64,000 bases of DNA from Lactiplantibacillus nangangensis (GTDB lineage: Bacteria; Bacillota; Bacilli; Lactobacillales; Lactobacillaceae): the NCBI RefSeq assembly GCF_005405065.1, contig NZ_BJDI01000007.1, forward strand, positions 62,001-126,000, read 5' to 3'. A program made the position numbers and the translations under genes. The notes under the pieces are model-generated. The model did not search any database. It saw nothing but the letters and a program-made list of their open reading frames with translations, and had not been told where the DNA came from. Below, in pieces: positions 44,538-54,299 of this stretch (its first letter is position 1; every line of letters starts with the position of its first letter).

Positions 44538-44680
44538 GTAAAACCCTCCTCAGCTTTCAGAAAATAGCTCACCTAACTTGAAAGTGGCAGTGTCCATTTA
44601 GCGTCCACTAGCGTCCGTTTGTTGTCATAAATTGCCAAATTCATCTTAAGTTATCTCAACTTAGCTGAATTTAAAGCCAT

Positions 44681-44712
44681 AAAAAAGCGCCCCCCACTAA
44701 GCGGGCGCTTCT
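44681..44712 (-). terminator. Terminator of gpmA
   Basis: AAGCGCCCGC pairs with the GGGCGCTT arm; six T follow on the minus strand. Confidence 0.85.
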
Positions 44713-44738
44713 TGAAAATCTAGTAAATAACCGGCCGA

Positions 44739-45431
44739 TTATTTGCCTAACTTTTCCTTGCCTAAGACATTTAATTTTTCATCAAAGTCATAAACAACTG
44801 GTTCACCAGTAGCCATTTCCAAGTTCATGATATCATCATCAGAGATGTTTTCGATGTACTTGCTTAAGGCACGTAATGAGTTACCATGGGCTGCGATGAT
44901 GACGTTCTTGCCATCAAGCAACTTTGGAGCAATCTGGTCTTCCCAGAAAGGCATAACCCGTTCCAAAGTAACCTTCAAGTTTTCGCCACCAGGGACGATG
45001 TTAGGGTCTAAGTCAGCATAACGACGATCGTTAACAGCTGAACCTTCATCATCAGCACTCAATAATGGAGGTAAAACGTCATATGAACGACGCCAGATAT
45101 GAACTTGGTCGTCACCGTATTTTTCAGCGGTTTCCTTCTTGTTCAAACCTTGTAATGCGCCATAATGACGTTCGTTTAAGCGCCAAGTCTTGGTTTCAGG
45201 AATCCAAAGTTGATCAGATTCTTCCAAAACGTAGTGCAATGTCTTGATGGCACGAGTCAAAACTGAAGTAAAGGCATAATCAAACTTCAAGCCAGCTTCG
45301 GCAACTTTCTTACCAGCAGCTTTAGCTTCTTCAACACCCTTTTCACTTAAATCAACGTCAACCCAACCCGTAAATTGGTTTGACAGGTTCCATTCACTTT
45401 GACCGTGACGAATCAATACTAATTTTGCCAT
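44739..45431 (-). CDS. gpmA: 2,3-bisphosphoglycerate-dependent phosphoglycerate mutase
   Basis: Protein of 230 aa, full length. It interconverts 3- and 2-phosphoglycerate in glycolysis. [12 protein letters not shown] carries the phospho-His, [11 protein letters not shown] and [15 protein letters not shown] carry substrate-binding residues, and [14 protein letters not shown] the second catalytic His. Single gene with its own terminator. Confidence 0.95.
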   Translation of the reverse strand: MAKLVLIRHGQSEWNLSNQFTGWVDVDLSEKGVEEAKAAGKKVAEAGLKFDYAFTSVLTRAIKTLHYVLEESDQLWIPETKTWRLNERHYGALQGLNKKETAEKYGDDQVHIWRRSYDVLPPLLSADDEGSAVNDRRYADLDPNIVPGGENLKVTLERVMPFWEDQIAPKLLDGKNVIIAAHGNSLRALSKYIENISDDDIMNLEMATGEPVVYDFDEKLNVLGKEKLGK

Positions 45432-45503
45432 AGCAGTTAATGACCTCTTTCATTTATTATTTACTTCACTTATTTTACACTGAAACGCCGAAAAATCAAA
45501 ATA

Positions 45504-46580
45504 TTATCCGGGGTTATTTTCCGAATCATGGTCAGAATTTAAACTTTTTTTCAAATGAATTTTCGGTTTCAGCCCGTGAACCGGTTTCACGCCGATGATA
45601 TCCAAAATAAAGTTAAAAATCGGGACCCCGACGATCAATCCCCAGACTCCAAATAGTCGTTCACTCACAAGTAAGACGACAAAAGTGTAAAAAACGGGCA
45701 GTTCGGTCCGACTCGCCATAAACTTTGGATTTAACACGTACGCTTCCAACGTATGCACGACCGCAATCATAATAACCATATAAATCACATAACGGAACCC
45801 GCCGACTGAATACGCAATCAAACTCAGCGGGACCAATGAAATAATGACCCCGGCGACTGGAATCAAGCTCAGTAAGAAAATCATCAGGCCGAGACTGATC
45901 AGTTGTGGCATATTTAAAATGGCCATGAAAATCACGGTGATGACCGTATTCACGATGGCAATCAAGAATTGGGCTTCTAACACGACCCCAAAGCTATTCA
46001 CGAACTTCTTCGCAAAGTAGTACACATCTTGGAAGAACCAGCCGAAGGTACTTGTCAAAAAGCGTTTTGAAAAACGTTTCATCTGGCGCTCTTCCACGGT
46101 GAAGAAGAAACTGAGGATGAACGACAAGAAGAACGTCAGGCCCATGTTTCCAATATTCGTAATATACTTAAAGACGACCGAAATTCCTGTTTTAACTTGT
46201 TTTAAAATCTCAGATTCCTGAAAATAGTTCGTGACCCACGACAAAAATTCGTTCGTGTCGTGCGACGGATCTTGATAGAATCGGTAAACCGATTCAAACG
46301 TTAAAAAGGTTTGTTTGATCAATTGGGGTAAATAAGTCGTCACCGCAAAGTACAACCCCAGCACCACTAACGCATAGACCGTGATCACAATGACCGCACT
46401 CGGAATTTTCAGCCAGCGTTGGGCGAAACGAACCAACCGCGTCACCAAAAACGTGAAAATAAACGTTAGCAAAATAATACTCAGCATGCTGGACGCCAAA
46501 TATAATCCGAGACAAATCAAGACTAATACGCCAGTTCGCCGTAACCGTACGTTGTGGACAAACCGTGACCAAAATTCCAA
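45504..46580 (-). CDS. AI-2E family transporter
   Basis: Protein of 358 aa with about eight hydrophobic segments and the family region LISLGLMIFLLSLIPVAGVIISLVPLSLIAYSVGGF plus VHTLEAYVLNPKFMASRTELPVFYTF and GVWGLIVGVPIF. Family members include the AI-2 exporter TqsA and sodium/proton antiporters; substrate here unknown. A TTG start at 46580 with GGAGTGG upstream gives the family-type N-terminus. Confidence 0.87.
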   Translation of the reverse strand: MEFWSRFVHNVRLRRTGVLVLICLGLYLASSMLSIILLTFIFTFLVTRLVRFAQRWLKIPSAVIVITVYALVVLGLYFAVTTYLPQLIKQTFLTFESVYRFYQDPSHDTNEFLSWVTNYFQESEILKQVKTGISVVFKYITNIGNMGLTFFLSFILSFFFTVEERQMKRFSKRFLTSTFGWFFQDVYYFAKKFVNSFGVVLEAQFLIAIVNTVITVIFMAILNMPQLISLGLMIFLLSLIPVAGVIISLVPLSLIAYSVGGFRYVIYMVIMIAVVHTLEAYVLNPKFMASRTELPVFYTFVVLLVSERLFGVWGLIVGVPIFNFILDIIGVKPVHGLKPKIHLKKSLNSDHDSENNPG

Positions 46581-46721
46581 GTAACATCCACTCCCTCTAC
46601 TATCCTTACTTCCATTCTAACTGAAAACGATCGCAATAAACATGAAAAGTCCGTCATGATTACGCAAAAAACGTGTAAAGCCAAATTCCGCTTTACACGT
46701 TTAGTTACAATTGATTAACTT

Positions 46722-47876
46722 TTAGGAGAAATGCATCTTAAGACTTTCGAGTCCTAAAGCTTGGTGAATGATCTCGGAAGCCCCACCAAGTAAGGCGGCC
46801 GATTGAACATTCTTAGTCGCAATAATTGGCACCTGGCGCGTTGGTGAAGACATCTTCGCCGTTGTGTTCCGGAGATCCGTTAATAATTGTGGCAAGATTT
46901 CCAAAACGCTGGTGTTCAAGACAACGACATCTGGTGCAAAGGCCGTTGAAACATTAGAAACGACCTTTGACAAGTAGTAAACAAAATCATCAAAGACTTT
47001 GGTCACTTCTGGATCATGGTTAATATAATCATGCTTAACCGCGGTCAAATCCAATCGGTCGACATGTTTAATCGCTTTCAATTTTGCCCACAAGGCCTTT
47101 TCGGACGCATAATCATTGGCTGATTCCATATGATTTTCAGCAGTCCGATCTTCAAGTAACGCTGTCCCAACTTCGCCAGCTTCACCTTCATGACCTGAGT
47201 ACAAGCGGGAATCCGCAACGATTCCGGCATGAATCTCATCACGAACAACAATTGAAACCACGTTGTCAAAGATTTCATTATTGTGGAAATCGCGTTCGAA
47301 TACGGCCGTTAAGTTAGCTTTCTTTTCCAGCATTACTGGGATTCTGAGCTTATCACGCAAGTACTTTGCTAAATCAAAGTGCGCTAAACATTTAATTGGT
47401 GTCTTCAAAATCTTGTTTTCGTAGATAATACCGTCTAAAGCAATTGCGACCCCCATCAAGCCATGGACAGTACCATAATCGTCAACATTCCGTAACTGGT
47501 CTTCAATCAGATCGATGACATCCGTTAACGTCATATCGGTCGTCTTGAAGCTTTGGAAATGTAAAATTTTACCATTAAGCCGTGAATACATGAGCTTCAC
47601 AGCCGTTTCGGAAAGATCGATGCTAGCAACAAACCCATAGTTCACGTTGAGTTCCGCCATCACTGGCTTCCGACCACCATTTTTGGTGCTGACACCACAA
47701 CCAATCTCCTTGATAAACTGCGCCCGGAGCAATTGATTGTAAATATCAGAAACGGTAACTTTATTCAGACTTAAGTTACGGGAAATTTGACTACGACTAA
47801 TGGGACCTTCGTTAATAACTTGTTGAAGGACTTGCTTTTCGTTCGTACTACGCATGACATGTTTATTAATAATCAT
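46722..47876 (-). CDS. ROK family transcriptional repressor
   Basis: Protein of 384 aa. A winged helix (NEGPISRSQISRNLSLNKVTVSDIYNQLL) precedes a ROK sugar-kinase fold with ASIDLSETAVKLMYS and GHEGEAGEVG. The CxCGxxGCxE zinc motif of active ROK kinases and NagC-type repressors is absent, so this looks like a XylR-type repressor that binds sugar but does not phosphorylate it. Target genes are not adjacent. Start could also be ATG 47855. Confidence 0.85.
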   Translation of the reverse strand: MIINKHVMRSTNEKQVLQQVINEGPISRSQISRNLSLNKVTVSDIYNQLLRAQFIKEIGCGVSTKNGGRKPVMAELNVNYGFVASIDLSETAVKLMYSRLNGKILHFQSFKTTDMTLTDVIDLIEDQLRNVDDYGTVHGLMGVAIALDGIIYENKILKTPIKCLAHFDLAKYLRDKLRIPVMLEKKANLTAVFERDFHNNEIFDNVVSIVVRDEIHAGIVADSRLYSGHEGEAGEVGTALLEDRTAENHMESANDYASEKALWAKLKAIKHVDRLDLTAVKHDYINHDPEVTKVFDDFVYYLSKVVSNVSTAFAPDVVVLNTSVLEILPQLLTDLRNTTAKMSSPTRQVPIIATKNVQSAALLGGASEIIHQALGLESLKMHFS

Positions 47877-48279
47877 ACTAAATTTCGGTGTTCAAGCGAC
47901 CTGATTGGATAACCTTTAATGACCAAACTTGACATTTACTTAAAACAAGTTGGCGCTGCCATGCATCCAACCACTCTGCTGACACCTTAACCCCCTAATC
48001 TTGTTAATATTCTAAAGCATCAAACTGAAATAGTACACAAAATAGTCATTTTTATACCCATTTTGACATTAAAGTTGTAAAAAAATGCCCCAAAGTGATA
48101 TAAATCTGACCGCCCCCATGGTTCAAATACCAAGTAAGTCCAGAAACCAATCTGTTCTTACACCTTTATTTATAACAGTTTTTATAAAAAAATCACCGAT
48201 TCACACTTAATTTCAAGCGTTTTCTCGGTGATTGTAAAGTATGCTTCCATACCGATATTAAATTCTTAATAAATTAGGG
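47877..48279. other. 400-bp gap with a terminator
   Basis: A hairpin with AATCACCGA and TCGGTGATT arms (48187-48233), followed by seven T on the minus strand, terminates the TPR-like gene. The rest, AT-rich, must hold the ROK gene promoter; nothing else is seen. Confidence 0.6.
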
Positions 48280-49203
48280 TCATTGTTGCGAGTGTAATGC
48301 TGCTTGAACTGGTGAAGTGTGTTCAGCGGCTGCTTTTTGCATAATCGCTTGAATCTGCGCATCCGTGTAATTGGCGGCATTTAAACCTGCTTCATTTAAT
48401 TCTTCTCGCGTCGCTTGAATCCCAGCTGCATCCACAGTCCCACTCGTCGCGCTAGCGTGATCACTCGTACTTGAGCTGGCGGCTGTTGTCCCAGTCGTCG
48501 TTGACTGACTGTTAGATGCCGACTGACTGGCTTGTTGGCTAGACGTCGAAGCATCACTGCTACTGCTCTCACTAGTGCTAGTAGCGCCTGTCGTAGCACT
48601 TTCAGTCGCATCATCGGTAATTGGTGTCGAACCCGTTAAAGACTTGAGTGCGGCATTGTTTTCCTTTTGTAACCCCTTGGCCTTACGATAAATATCCTTG
48701 TAATAGCTTTGACTAAAGGTCTTACTCTGGAACATAACGGTTAAGACGCCATTTGAATCCGTAAATTCATTTGCTTGATTCAGTTCTAATGCTTTTTGAT
48801 AATTCTTATTATCAGTCTTCCGATTAGCCACGATGGTCTTAACAAGACTCAGTGACGTTTTCGCACGCGTAACCAGCACATCCGACCCCTTTTTCACCGA
48901 AATCACCGTATTGAAATCATCACTCGCCGCGGTAAATTGCCGCGATGAGATCGCCTTAGTCCCAGCCACATAAGTCTGCGTTTGCGATAAGTAACGTTGT
49001 GCAACGGTATCGCTGGCTTTCGTCCGCGTGGCGCGGGTAAAGGCATTTTCAGCTTGCGTATACTTTTTAGCCTTAATTGCTTGTCGACCGGTTTGCATAT
49101 CTGCAGCATAGGAGCGCTCTTGTATCTGATGACGTGAGTACGAATAACCGCCGACTCCTAGGGCCACTACGGAAACGACTAACACCCATAACCATTTTTT
49201 CAT
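48280..49203 (-). CDS. Membrane-anchored TPR-like protein with Ser/Thr-rich linker
   Basis: Protein of 307 aa. One N-terminal membrane helix (WLWVLVVSVVALGVGGYSYS), a helical TPR-like region (AIKAKKYTQAENAFTRATRTK, KAISSRQFTAASDDFNTVIS), a Ser/Thr/Ala low-complexity linker (about 195-255), and a conserved C-terminal helical motif (TREELNEAGLNAANYTDAQIQAIMQKAA). It should be extracellular. A similar C-terminal motif occurs in other lactobacillal surface proteins from memory. Function unknown. Confidence 0.65.
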   Translation of the reverse strand: MKKWLWVLVVSVVALGVGGYSYSRHQIQERSYAADMQTGRQAIKAKKYTQAENAFTRATRTKASDTVAQRYLSQTQTYVAGTKAISSRQFTAASDDFNTVISVKKGSDVLVTRAKTSLSLVKTIVANRKTDNKNYQKALELNQANEFTDSNGVLTVMFQSKTFSQSYYKDIYRKAKGLQKENNAALKSLTGSTPITDDATESATTGATSTSESSSSDASTSSQQASQSASNSQSTTTGTTAASSSTSDHASATSGTVDAAGIQATREELNEAGLNAANYTDAQIQAIMQKAAAEHTSPVQAALHSQQ

Positions 49204-49273
49204 AAATGACGCCCCCCATTCATTGATTGCTCTATTATACCATTTTTGCTAGAATTGCCGTGATGCATTGTGC

Positions 49274-49302
49274 TTACAAAACAGTTTTCATAGGCGTATA
49301 AT
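49274..49302 (+). promoter_or_regulatory. Promoter of the cfa gene
   Basis: TTACAA, a 17-base spacer, then a perfect TATAAT, 40 bases before the cfa start. Confidence 0.7.
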
Positions 49303-49341
49303 GATGAATGTATTTTTTATGGAGAAAGGATCCTTATTCTA

Positions 49342-50532
49342 ATGCTAGAAAAGACTTTTTATCACACCTTTTTAAGCCGCTCATTCAATATCCCAGTTAA
49401 AGTAAATTACTGGGATGGTAGCAGCGAAACTTATGGTGAAGGCACCCCTGAAGTAACTGTGACTTTTAAAAAGGCGATTCCAGTTCGCGAAATCACTAAA
49501 AATGCTTCAATTGCACTAGGTGAAGCTTACATGGACGGTATCATTGAAATTGATGGTAGTATCCAAAAGTTAATTGAATCAGCTTACGAATCCGCTGAAA
49601 GTTTCTTCAATGACTCTAAGCTCAAGAAATTCATGCCGAAGCAATCTCATTCTGAAAAGAAGAGTCAAGAAGACATTCAAAGTCACTATGACGTTGGTAA
49701 TGATTTTTACCAAATGTGGCTTGATCCAACTTTGACGTACTCTTGTGCTTATTTTCAAAATGAAGATGACAGCTTGGAAACTGCTCAAGTTAACAAAGTT
49801 CATCACATCATTCAAAAACTCAATCCACAACCTGGCAAAACTTTGCTCGATATCGGTTGTGGTTGGGGCACCTTGATGTTGACCGCCGCTAAAGAGTATG
49901 ATTTAAAGGTTGTCGGCATTACGTTGTCTCAAGAACAATACAACCTCGTTGCAAAACGCATCCAAGACGAAGGTTTGAGTGACGTTGCTGAAGTCCGGTT
50001 GGAAGATTACCGTGAACTTGGCGACGAACAATACGACTACATCACCAGTGTTGGGATGTTCGAACACGTCGGTAAAGATAACTTGGCAATGTATTTCCAA
50101 GACGTTAAAAAGTATCTTAAAGACGATGGGGTTGCTTTGTTACACGGAATCACCCGGCAACAAGGTGGCGCAACTAACGGCTGGTTAGATAAATACATCT
50201 TCCCAGGTGGTTATGTGCCCGGTATGACTGAAAACTTACAACACATCGTTGATTGTGGGTTACAAGTCGATGACGTTGAAACGTTACGTCGTCATTACCA
50301 ACGGACCACTGAATTGTGGGACGAAAACTTCAATGCTAAACGGACTGAAATCGAAGCCAAAATGGGGACCCGCTTTACGCGGATGTGGGATCTTTATCTC
50401 CAAGCCTGTGCCGCTTCCTTCCAATCAGGGAACATTGACGTCATGCAATATCTCGTTTCAAAAGGCGCTTCTTCACGGAATCTCCCAATGACACGCGAAT
50501 ACATGTACGAAGATAATACCGTTAAAGCTTAA
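49342..50532 (+). CDS. cfa: Cyclopropane-fatty-acyl-phospholipid synthase
   Basis: Protein of 396 aa. It adds a methylene group from S-adenosylmethionine to unsaturated acyl chains of membrane lipids, important for acid and stationary-phase tolerance. [26 protein letters not shown] is the substrate-site signature; [13 protein letters not shown] binds [20 protein letters not shown] follows, and the C-terminus holds [36 protein letters not shown]. It has its own promoter and terminator. Confidence 0.95.
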   Translation: MLEKTFYHTFLSRSFNIPVKVNYWDGSSETYGEGTPEVTVTFKKAIPVREITKNASIALGEAYMDGIIEIDGSIQKLIESAYESAESFFNDSKLKKFMPKQSHSEKKSQEDIQSHYDVGNDFYQMWLDPTLTYSCAYFQNEDDSLETAQVNKVHHIIQKLNPQPGKTLLDIGCGWGTLMLTAAKEYDLKVVGITLSQEQYNLVAKRIQDEGLSDVAEVRLEDYRELGDEQYDYITSVGMFEHVGKDNLAMYFQDVKKYLKDDGVALLHGITRQQGGATNGWLDKYIFPGGYVPGMTENLQHIVDCGLQVDDVETLRRHYQRTTELWDENFNAKRTEIEAKMGTRFTRMWDLYLQACAASFQSGNIDVMQYLVSKGASSRNLPMTREYMYEDNTVKA

Positions 50533-50542
50533 CTCACATTTA

Positions 50543-50588
50543 AAACAGCGCTGAAATCAGGATTGACCCTGATTTCAGCGCTGTTTTT
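50543..50588 (+). terminator. Terminator of cfa
   Basis: AAACAGCGCTGAAATCAGG pairs perfectly with CCTGATTTCAGCGCTGTTT; T-run follows. Confidence 0.92.
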
Positions 50589-50670
50589 GTATTTTCAGCT
50601 AAATTATGCACACAGCATAAGCCTTTTCCAATCAAACAAACTATGCTAGATATTGTTCTCAGGTGAGGAA

Positions 50671-51729
50671 TCACATGAACTGGCCGATATAACTAATCAG
50701 TAACAAAATTATCACGGTTTCGGCGGCGCGCAGCCAACCGCGATATTTAGCCCAACTGATTGCGGTAAATCGGTGATACAGCCAGCGATTAAAGAAATGC
50801 ATTAAAACTGGCAGACCCGCAAAAATGAAAATTGCGCTTAAAAAGATCAGTCGATTAACCCAATTAGACTCGGTCAGACTGGCTAACAATAGCATCACCC
50901 AGCCACCGGCATACAACCACCAGAGACCCTTTTGAAACTTGGGCCAATAACGTTGAAACCCGCGCCGAACTAAATGCGGCTGAGTTGCTGGTTGAGTAAC
51001 CGGAAAAATTGCTGCCAACAAGGCCGTCGTGTCTTGGTACCGTTGCTGGGGATCCAACGCGGTCATCTTCTCTATGATCGGTTGCCAAAATTTAATTGTC
51101 GTTAATTGGCGCTGTGAAGCTTGTCGACTGGTCGGAACCTGACCAGTTAACAAACAATTAAGCACAATTCCTAGCGAATAGATATCACTCCGGACATCAG
51201 TTTGTGCAAAGCCATAATTTTCTGGTGCCGCAAATCCGCTTGTCCCGAGCAAACGTGTATCACTACTCTGATTGCGCTGATGCTGCCGTGCCGCACTGAC
51301 ATCAATTAAGTAATAATGTTTTTCAAATACCATAATATTGCTTAACTTGATATCACGATGGACGATACCTAACTTTTCTAAATGCTGCATGCTTTTAATG
51401 AGGTCGCTGGCAACTTGTTTAACGACTTCGGAACTAAATGGCCCTTGCACGGTTAACTCTGAAGCGAGTGAGGGTCCATTGACTAACGTTTCAATACTGA
51501 CAAAACAATCATCCTGCTGCAAGATTCGAAAAATTACGGGCATTAGTGGCGTCGGCTGCTCTGCTAGTTGCCTGATAACCTTAACTTCAGTGGGAGCAAC
51601 AATTTTGGCCACATAAACGACCTGCTGATGCTGGACCAATAATGGAAACTCACGACCAGTTACTAATGGCCCCAATAGGATGTAATGATGCGTCGTTAGC
51701 AACTGCATCGCTTGGACAATTGGGTGCAT
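50671..51729 (-). CDS. Hanks-type Ser/Thr protein kinase with C-terminal membrane helices
   Basis: Protein of 352 aa. The catalytic Lys lies in VVYVAKIV (K42), the catalytic loop is HRDIKLSN (124-131), and GTSGFAAPENYG is the activation/APE segment. The metal-binding DFG is DVS (143-145), and no clear glycine-rich loop is visible at the N-terminus, so activity may be weak or regulated. Three or four helices at 265-350 anchor it to the membrane; no PASTA repeats, so it is not the PrkC/StkP type. It diverges from the DUF4064/DUF4352/HTH genes. Confidence 0.82.
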   Translation of the reverse strand: MHPIVQAMQLLTTHHYILLGPLVTGREFPLLVQHQQVVYVAKIVAPTEVKVIRQLAEQPTPLMPVIFRILQQDDCFVSIETLVNGPSLASELTVQGPFSSEVVKQVASDLIKSMQHLEKLGIVHRDIKLSNIMVFEKHYYLIDVSAARQHQRNQSSDTRLLGTSGFAAPENYGFAQTDVRSDIYSLGIVLNCLLTGQVPTSRQASQRQLTTIKFWQPIIEKMTALDPQQRYQDTTALLAAIFPVTQPATQPHLVRRGFQRYWPKFQKGLWWLYAGGWVMLLLASLTESNWVNRLIFLSAIFIFAGLPVLMHFFNRWLYHRFTAISWAKYRGWLRAAETVIILLLISYIGQFM

Positions 51730-51794
51730 ATTGTAACGCCCTTTCTAATCAGATTTCAATTCTTACTTATCACTAAAACTTTGGAGGAACTATA

Positions 51795-52184
51795 ATGTCA
51801 AAACAAACAATTACCGATGAAAATGGTCAAAAGTACGTGCAACAAACCGAAAGTAACCCTGCCCGATCGCGGACAGCTGAGCTCGTCTTAGGAATTATTG
51901 GCGGAATCTTTGGGATGCTGGCTGGAATCATCGCTATGGGAATCGGGGGCATTGGCGGTGCTTTAGGCGCCAGTGGCAGTAGTAGCATTGGCGGCCTAGG
52001 TGGCGCATGTATCGCCGTTTCAGCACTCTCGATTGTCTTCGCCGCACTCATTAATAAGAACCACAAACTCATGGGCTGGCTGATTATTGCCTGTGGAATT
52101 TTAAACTTTGTCTTTGTCAGTTACTTTGGTATTTTAAGCGGCTTGTTAATTATGATTTCTGGCGGCTTAGCCCTCAGAAAGTAG
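51795..52184 (+). CDS. DUF4064-like membrane protein
   Basis: Protein of 129 aa with four hydrophobic segments; a Gly-rich LAGIIAMGIGGIGGALGASGSSSIGG stretch and LINKNHKLMGWLIIACGILNFV resemble the DUF4064 family. (Quoted in part: GIIAMGIGGIGGALGAS.) The 9-bp gap to the next gene and shared strand imply an operon. RBS GGAGG. Confidence 0.7.
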   Translation: MSKQTITDENGQKYVQQTESNPARSRTAELVLGIIGGIFGMLAGIIAMGIGGIGGALGASGSSSIGGLGGACIAVSALSIVFAALINKNHKLMGWLIIACGILNFVFVSYFGILSGLLIMISGGLALRK

Positions 52185-52192
52185 GCCCAACT

Positions 52193-52765
52193 ATGGCAAA
52201 GAAAACCATCACGGCCAACGGCAAAACTTTTGTCGCTGTGAAACCCTGGTACCAGAAGTGGTGGCTCTGGGTCTTGATTGTCCTTGGAATCTTCTTAGTC
52301 GCAGGCCTCTTTTCACCCACGACTAAACCAACGAAGAAAACGACCCAGACTGCTGCCAAACCGGCGCGAACCACAACCCAAGTTTTTAAAGTCGGTGAAA
52401 CGGCAAAGTTCGATCATCTTAACTTAACCGTTAACAGTGTTAAGACCGCAACTAACTTCGATGATGGTCTCAGTAAGCCAAAAACTGGTAATCAATATTA
52501 TACAATTAATATCACGCTTCAGAATACCGGTAAATCAAAGCAAGATTACAATCAGTATGATTTCAAAATCAAATCAGCCGGTAATCGAACCGATTTAGAT
52601 GAAATCAACACGGATGACCGCAATACTTTAGATAATGGCGAATTATCCGCCAATGGTAAAGTTACGGGTGACTTAATCGGGCAAGCCAAACAAAATGGGT
52701 CGGTTGAGCTAATCTACACACCTAATGCACTTTCTAATCGACATTTAACCGTCAAGTTGCAATGA
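52193..52765 (+). CDS. DUF4352 domain membrane-anchored protein
   Basis: Protein of 190 aa. An intracellular start with a Trp-rich segment and one membrane helix (WVLIVLGIFLVAGLF) precede a Lys/Thr-rich linker and an immunoglobulin-like DUF4352 domain (GETAKFDHLNLTVNSVKTAT, YYTINITLQNTGKSKQDYNQ, NGSVELIYTP). DUF4352 proteins are extracellular and often associated with kinases or lipoproteins; target unknown. Confidence 0.8.
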   Translation: MAKKTITANGKTFVAVKPWYQKWWLWVLIVLGIFLVAGLFSPTTKPTKKTTQTAAKPARTTTQVFKVGETAKFDHLNLTVNSVKTATNFDDGLSKPKTGNQYYTINITLQNTGKSKQDYNQYDFKIKSAGNRTDLDEINTDDRNTLDNGELSANGKVTGDLIGQAKQNGSVELIYTPNALSNRHLTVKLQ

Positions 52766-52810
52766 TTTCTGATACACTTAAATCATTAAAAAGCTTGCGA
52801 GGTGCTCACC

Positions 52811-53242
52811 GTGGAACAGAAGACCGAAGAACTGCTTAATGAAATCACCCATGCTAAGGGGGCAGATCAGTTCATGACTAATATTGAAGCCAATTTTGTC
52901 CATTTTGAGCCTGCCGAATATTTGGTTGAATTATTGCACATCAAAGCACAAACTAAAAGTTCCGTGATCCGACAAGCTAATCTAACGCCGACCACGGGCT
53001 ACCAATACTTTGATGGCAAGCGGCGTCCGAGCAGGTCAAGAATGATTGCCTTAGGTTGGGGCTTTCAACTAACATTGCCAGAGATGAACACCATGCTAAA
53101 ACGCACTGGCTATGCGCCCCTATATGCTAAAGACGAATGGGACGCCTTAGTTATCTTTGCCTTAGTGCAGCGTTTCGATTTAAATAAAACCGACGAATTA
53201 CTCTATCAATATGGCTTAGGGACAATTACCGCAGCCAACTAA
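52811..53242 (+). CDS. HTH-like small protein of the kinase cluster
   Basis: Protein of 143 aa starting at GTG 52811 (GAGGTG upstream); the upstream in-frame GTG overlaps that site. The region VIRQANLTPTTGYQYFDGKRRPSRSRMIALGWGFQLTLPEMNTML looks like a helix-turn-helix with an XRE-like second helix (quoted in two halves: VIRQANLTPTTGYQYFDG, RRPSRSRMIALGWGFQL). It lies 45 bp after the DUF4352 gene. Regulator or kinase substrate; inference. Confidence 0.6.
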   Translation: MEQKTEELLNEITHAKGADQFMTNIEANFVHFEPAEYLVELLHIKAQTKSSVIRQANLTPTTGYQYFDGKRRPSRSRMIALGWGFQLTLPEMNTMLKRTGYAPLYAKDEWDALVIFALVQRFDLNKTDELLYQYGLGTITAAN

Positions 53243-53282
53243 AAGCATCTACCACCATTCATTGGTCGTGGATGCTTTTTTT
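53242..53282 (+). terminator. Terminator of the kinase-cluster HTH gene
   Basis: AAGCATC..CCAC pairs with GTGG..GATGCTT; eight T follow. Probably also acts on the convergent TSUP gene. Confidence 0.75.
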
Positions 53283-53284
53283 CG

Positions 53285-54001
53285 TTAAAAAAATAAGTAA
53301 TAAATGCCACTCAGCCCAATAAAGGCATAGATACATCGCCGCACCATCAACATATTCATATGTGGCAAAATCCGTCCAGCCAAAGCGGTCCCAAGGATTG
53401 CCCCCACCATCCCAACTAAAACGATTGGAATATCAGCTGAAGTCAAAATACCATTTGCGACTCGTATGGTCGTGATATAAATCACATCGATTAGGAAAAA
53501 GGCCTGTAAATTTGCAATATAGTCTTCAGTTTCTTTGGACAGTGATAAGAAATATAGTGCCATCAGCGGGCCACCAATTCCGAACAGGCCGTTAAAGAAG
53601 CCGGAAATAATCATGAACGCGCCAGCAATATAAAATGGGTAGCGTTGCGTCCCCGCTTGTTTAGAAACGGTGAAATAGATTGCCAAGCCAATCAATAGCC
53701 CACCGAGTAACATTCTGAGCAACTGTACATCCAATACCTTACCCAGATGAACTGACCAAGCCGCCACACTGGCATAAATGATAAATGGCATAATAATCCG
53801 TTTTAACTGAATATGTCGCCGATAACGAATGACCATCGTTAGCACACTAGCCGCCATAATCATGCCAGCCACACCAGCACTTTGCGCAATCGGTAGTAAT
53901 TGCGGCAGAAAAATCATCATGATAATGGCTGCGCCAAAGCCAGTTAAGCCTTGAACTAAGCCAGCTAGGAAGCCGGGTAAAATTACGAGTAACCACGTCA
54001 A
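53285..54001 (-). CDS. TSUP (TauE/SafE) family transporter
   Basis: Protein of 238 aa with about seven membrane helices; the opening LPGFLAGLVQGLTGFGAAIIMM and the repeat half GFFNGLFGIGGPLMALYFL are TauE/SafE signatures. Such proteins export or import sulfur-containing or organic anions. Convergent with the kinase cluster. Confidence 0.87.
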   Translation of the reverse strand: MTWLLVILPGFLAGLVQGLTGFGAAIIMMIFLPQLLPIAQSAGVAGMIMAASVLTMVIRYRRHIQLKRIIMPFIIYASVAAWSVHLGKVLDVQLLRMLLGGLLIGLAIYFTVSKQAGTQRYPFYIAGAFMIISGFFNGLFGIGGPLMALYFLSLSKETEDYIANLQAFFLIDVIYITTIRVANGILTSADIPIVLVGMVGAILGTALAGRILPHMNMLMVRRCIYAFIGLSGIYYLFF

Positions 54002-54299
54002 TTTTAAAACTCCTTTGAAATCAGGTTGATGGGACTGATGCTACCTTGATTGCTGAAACGTGCTCGATGGCACTGCGGGCTCCGCTTATCCCGGCTAGAC
54101 AACAACTCGGAAAAACACCTGCTACCTTGATTGCTGAAACGTGCTCAGACCAACTGCCACTTCCGCTTGCTACGCTAAAGCCAGAATGCCAAAACCGCAT
54201 TATGGCTTTAGCTAGGCAATGCTCAGTGGCAACCCGTTGGCCTGACCACTCTACAAAAAAAGAACCAGCATCCGCTAGTTCCATCGTTAACTTCAATTT
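54002..54299. other. Repeat-bearing spacer between azlD and TSUP genes
   Basis: Contains a 27-bp direct repeat (54039-54065 and 54120-54146, beginning TGCTACCTTGATTGCTGAAA) and a strong hairpin, GCTAAAGCCA near 54171 with TGGCTTTAGC near 54204. The apparent minus-strand ORF across it reuses the repeat and is not considered a gene. Confidence 0.6.

Noticed and set aside
54021-54296. 91-codon minus-strand ORF
   Set aside because: Built largely from the 27-bp direct repeat and a hairpin; the repeated peptide EHVSAIKVA is a by-product.
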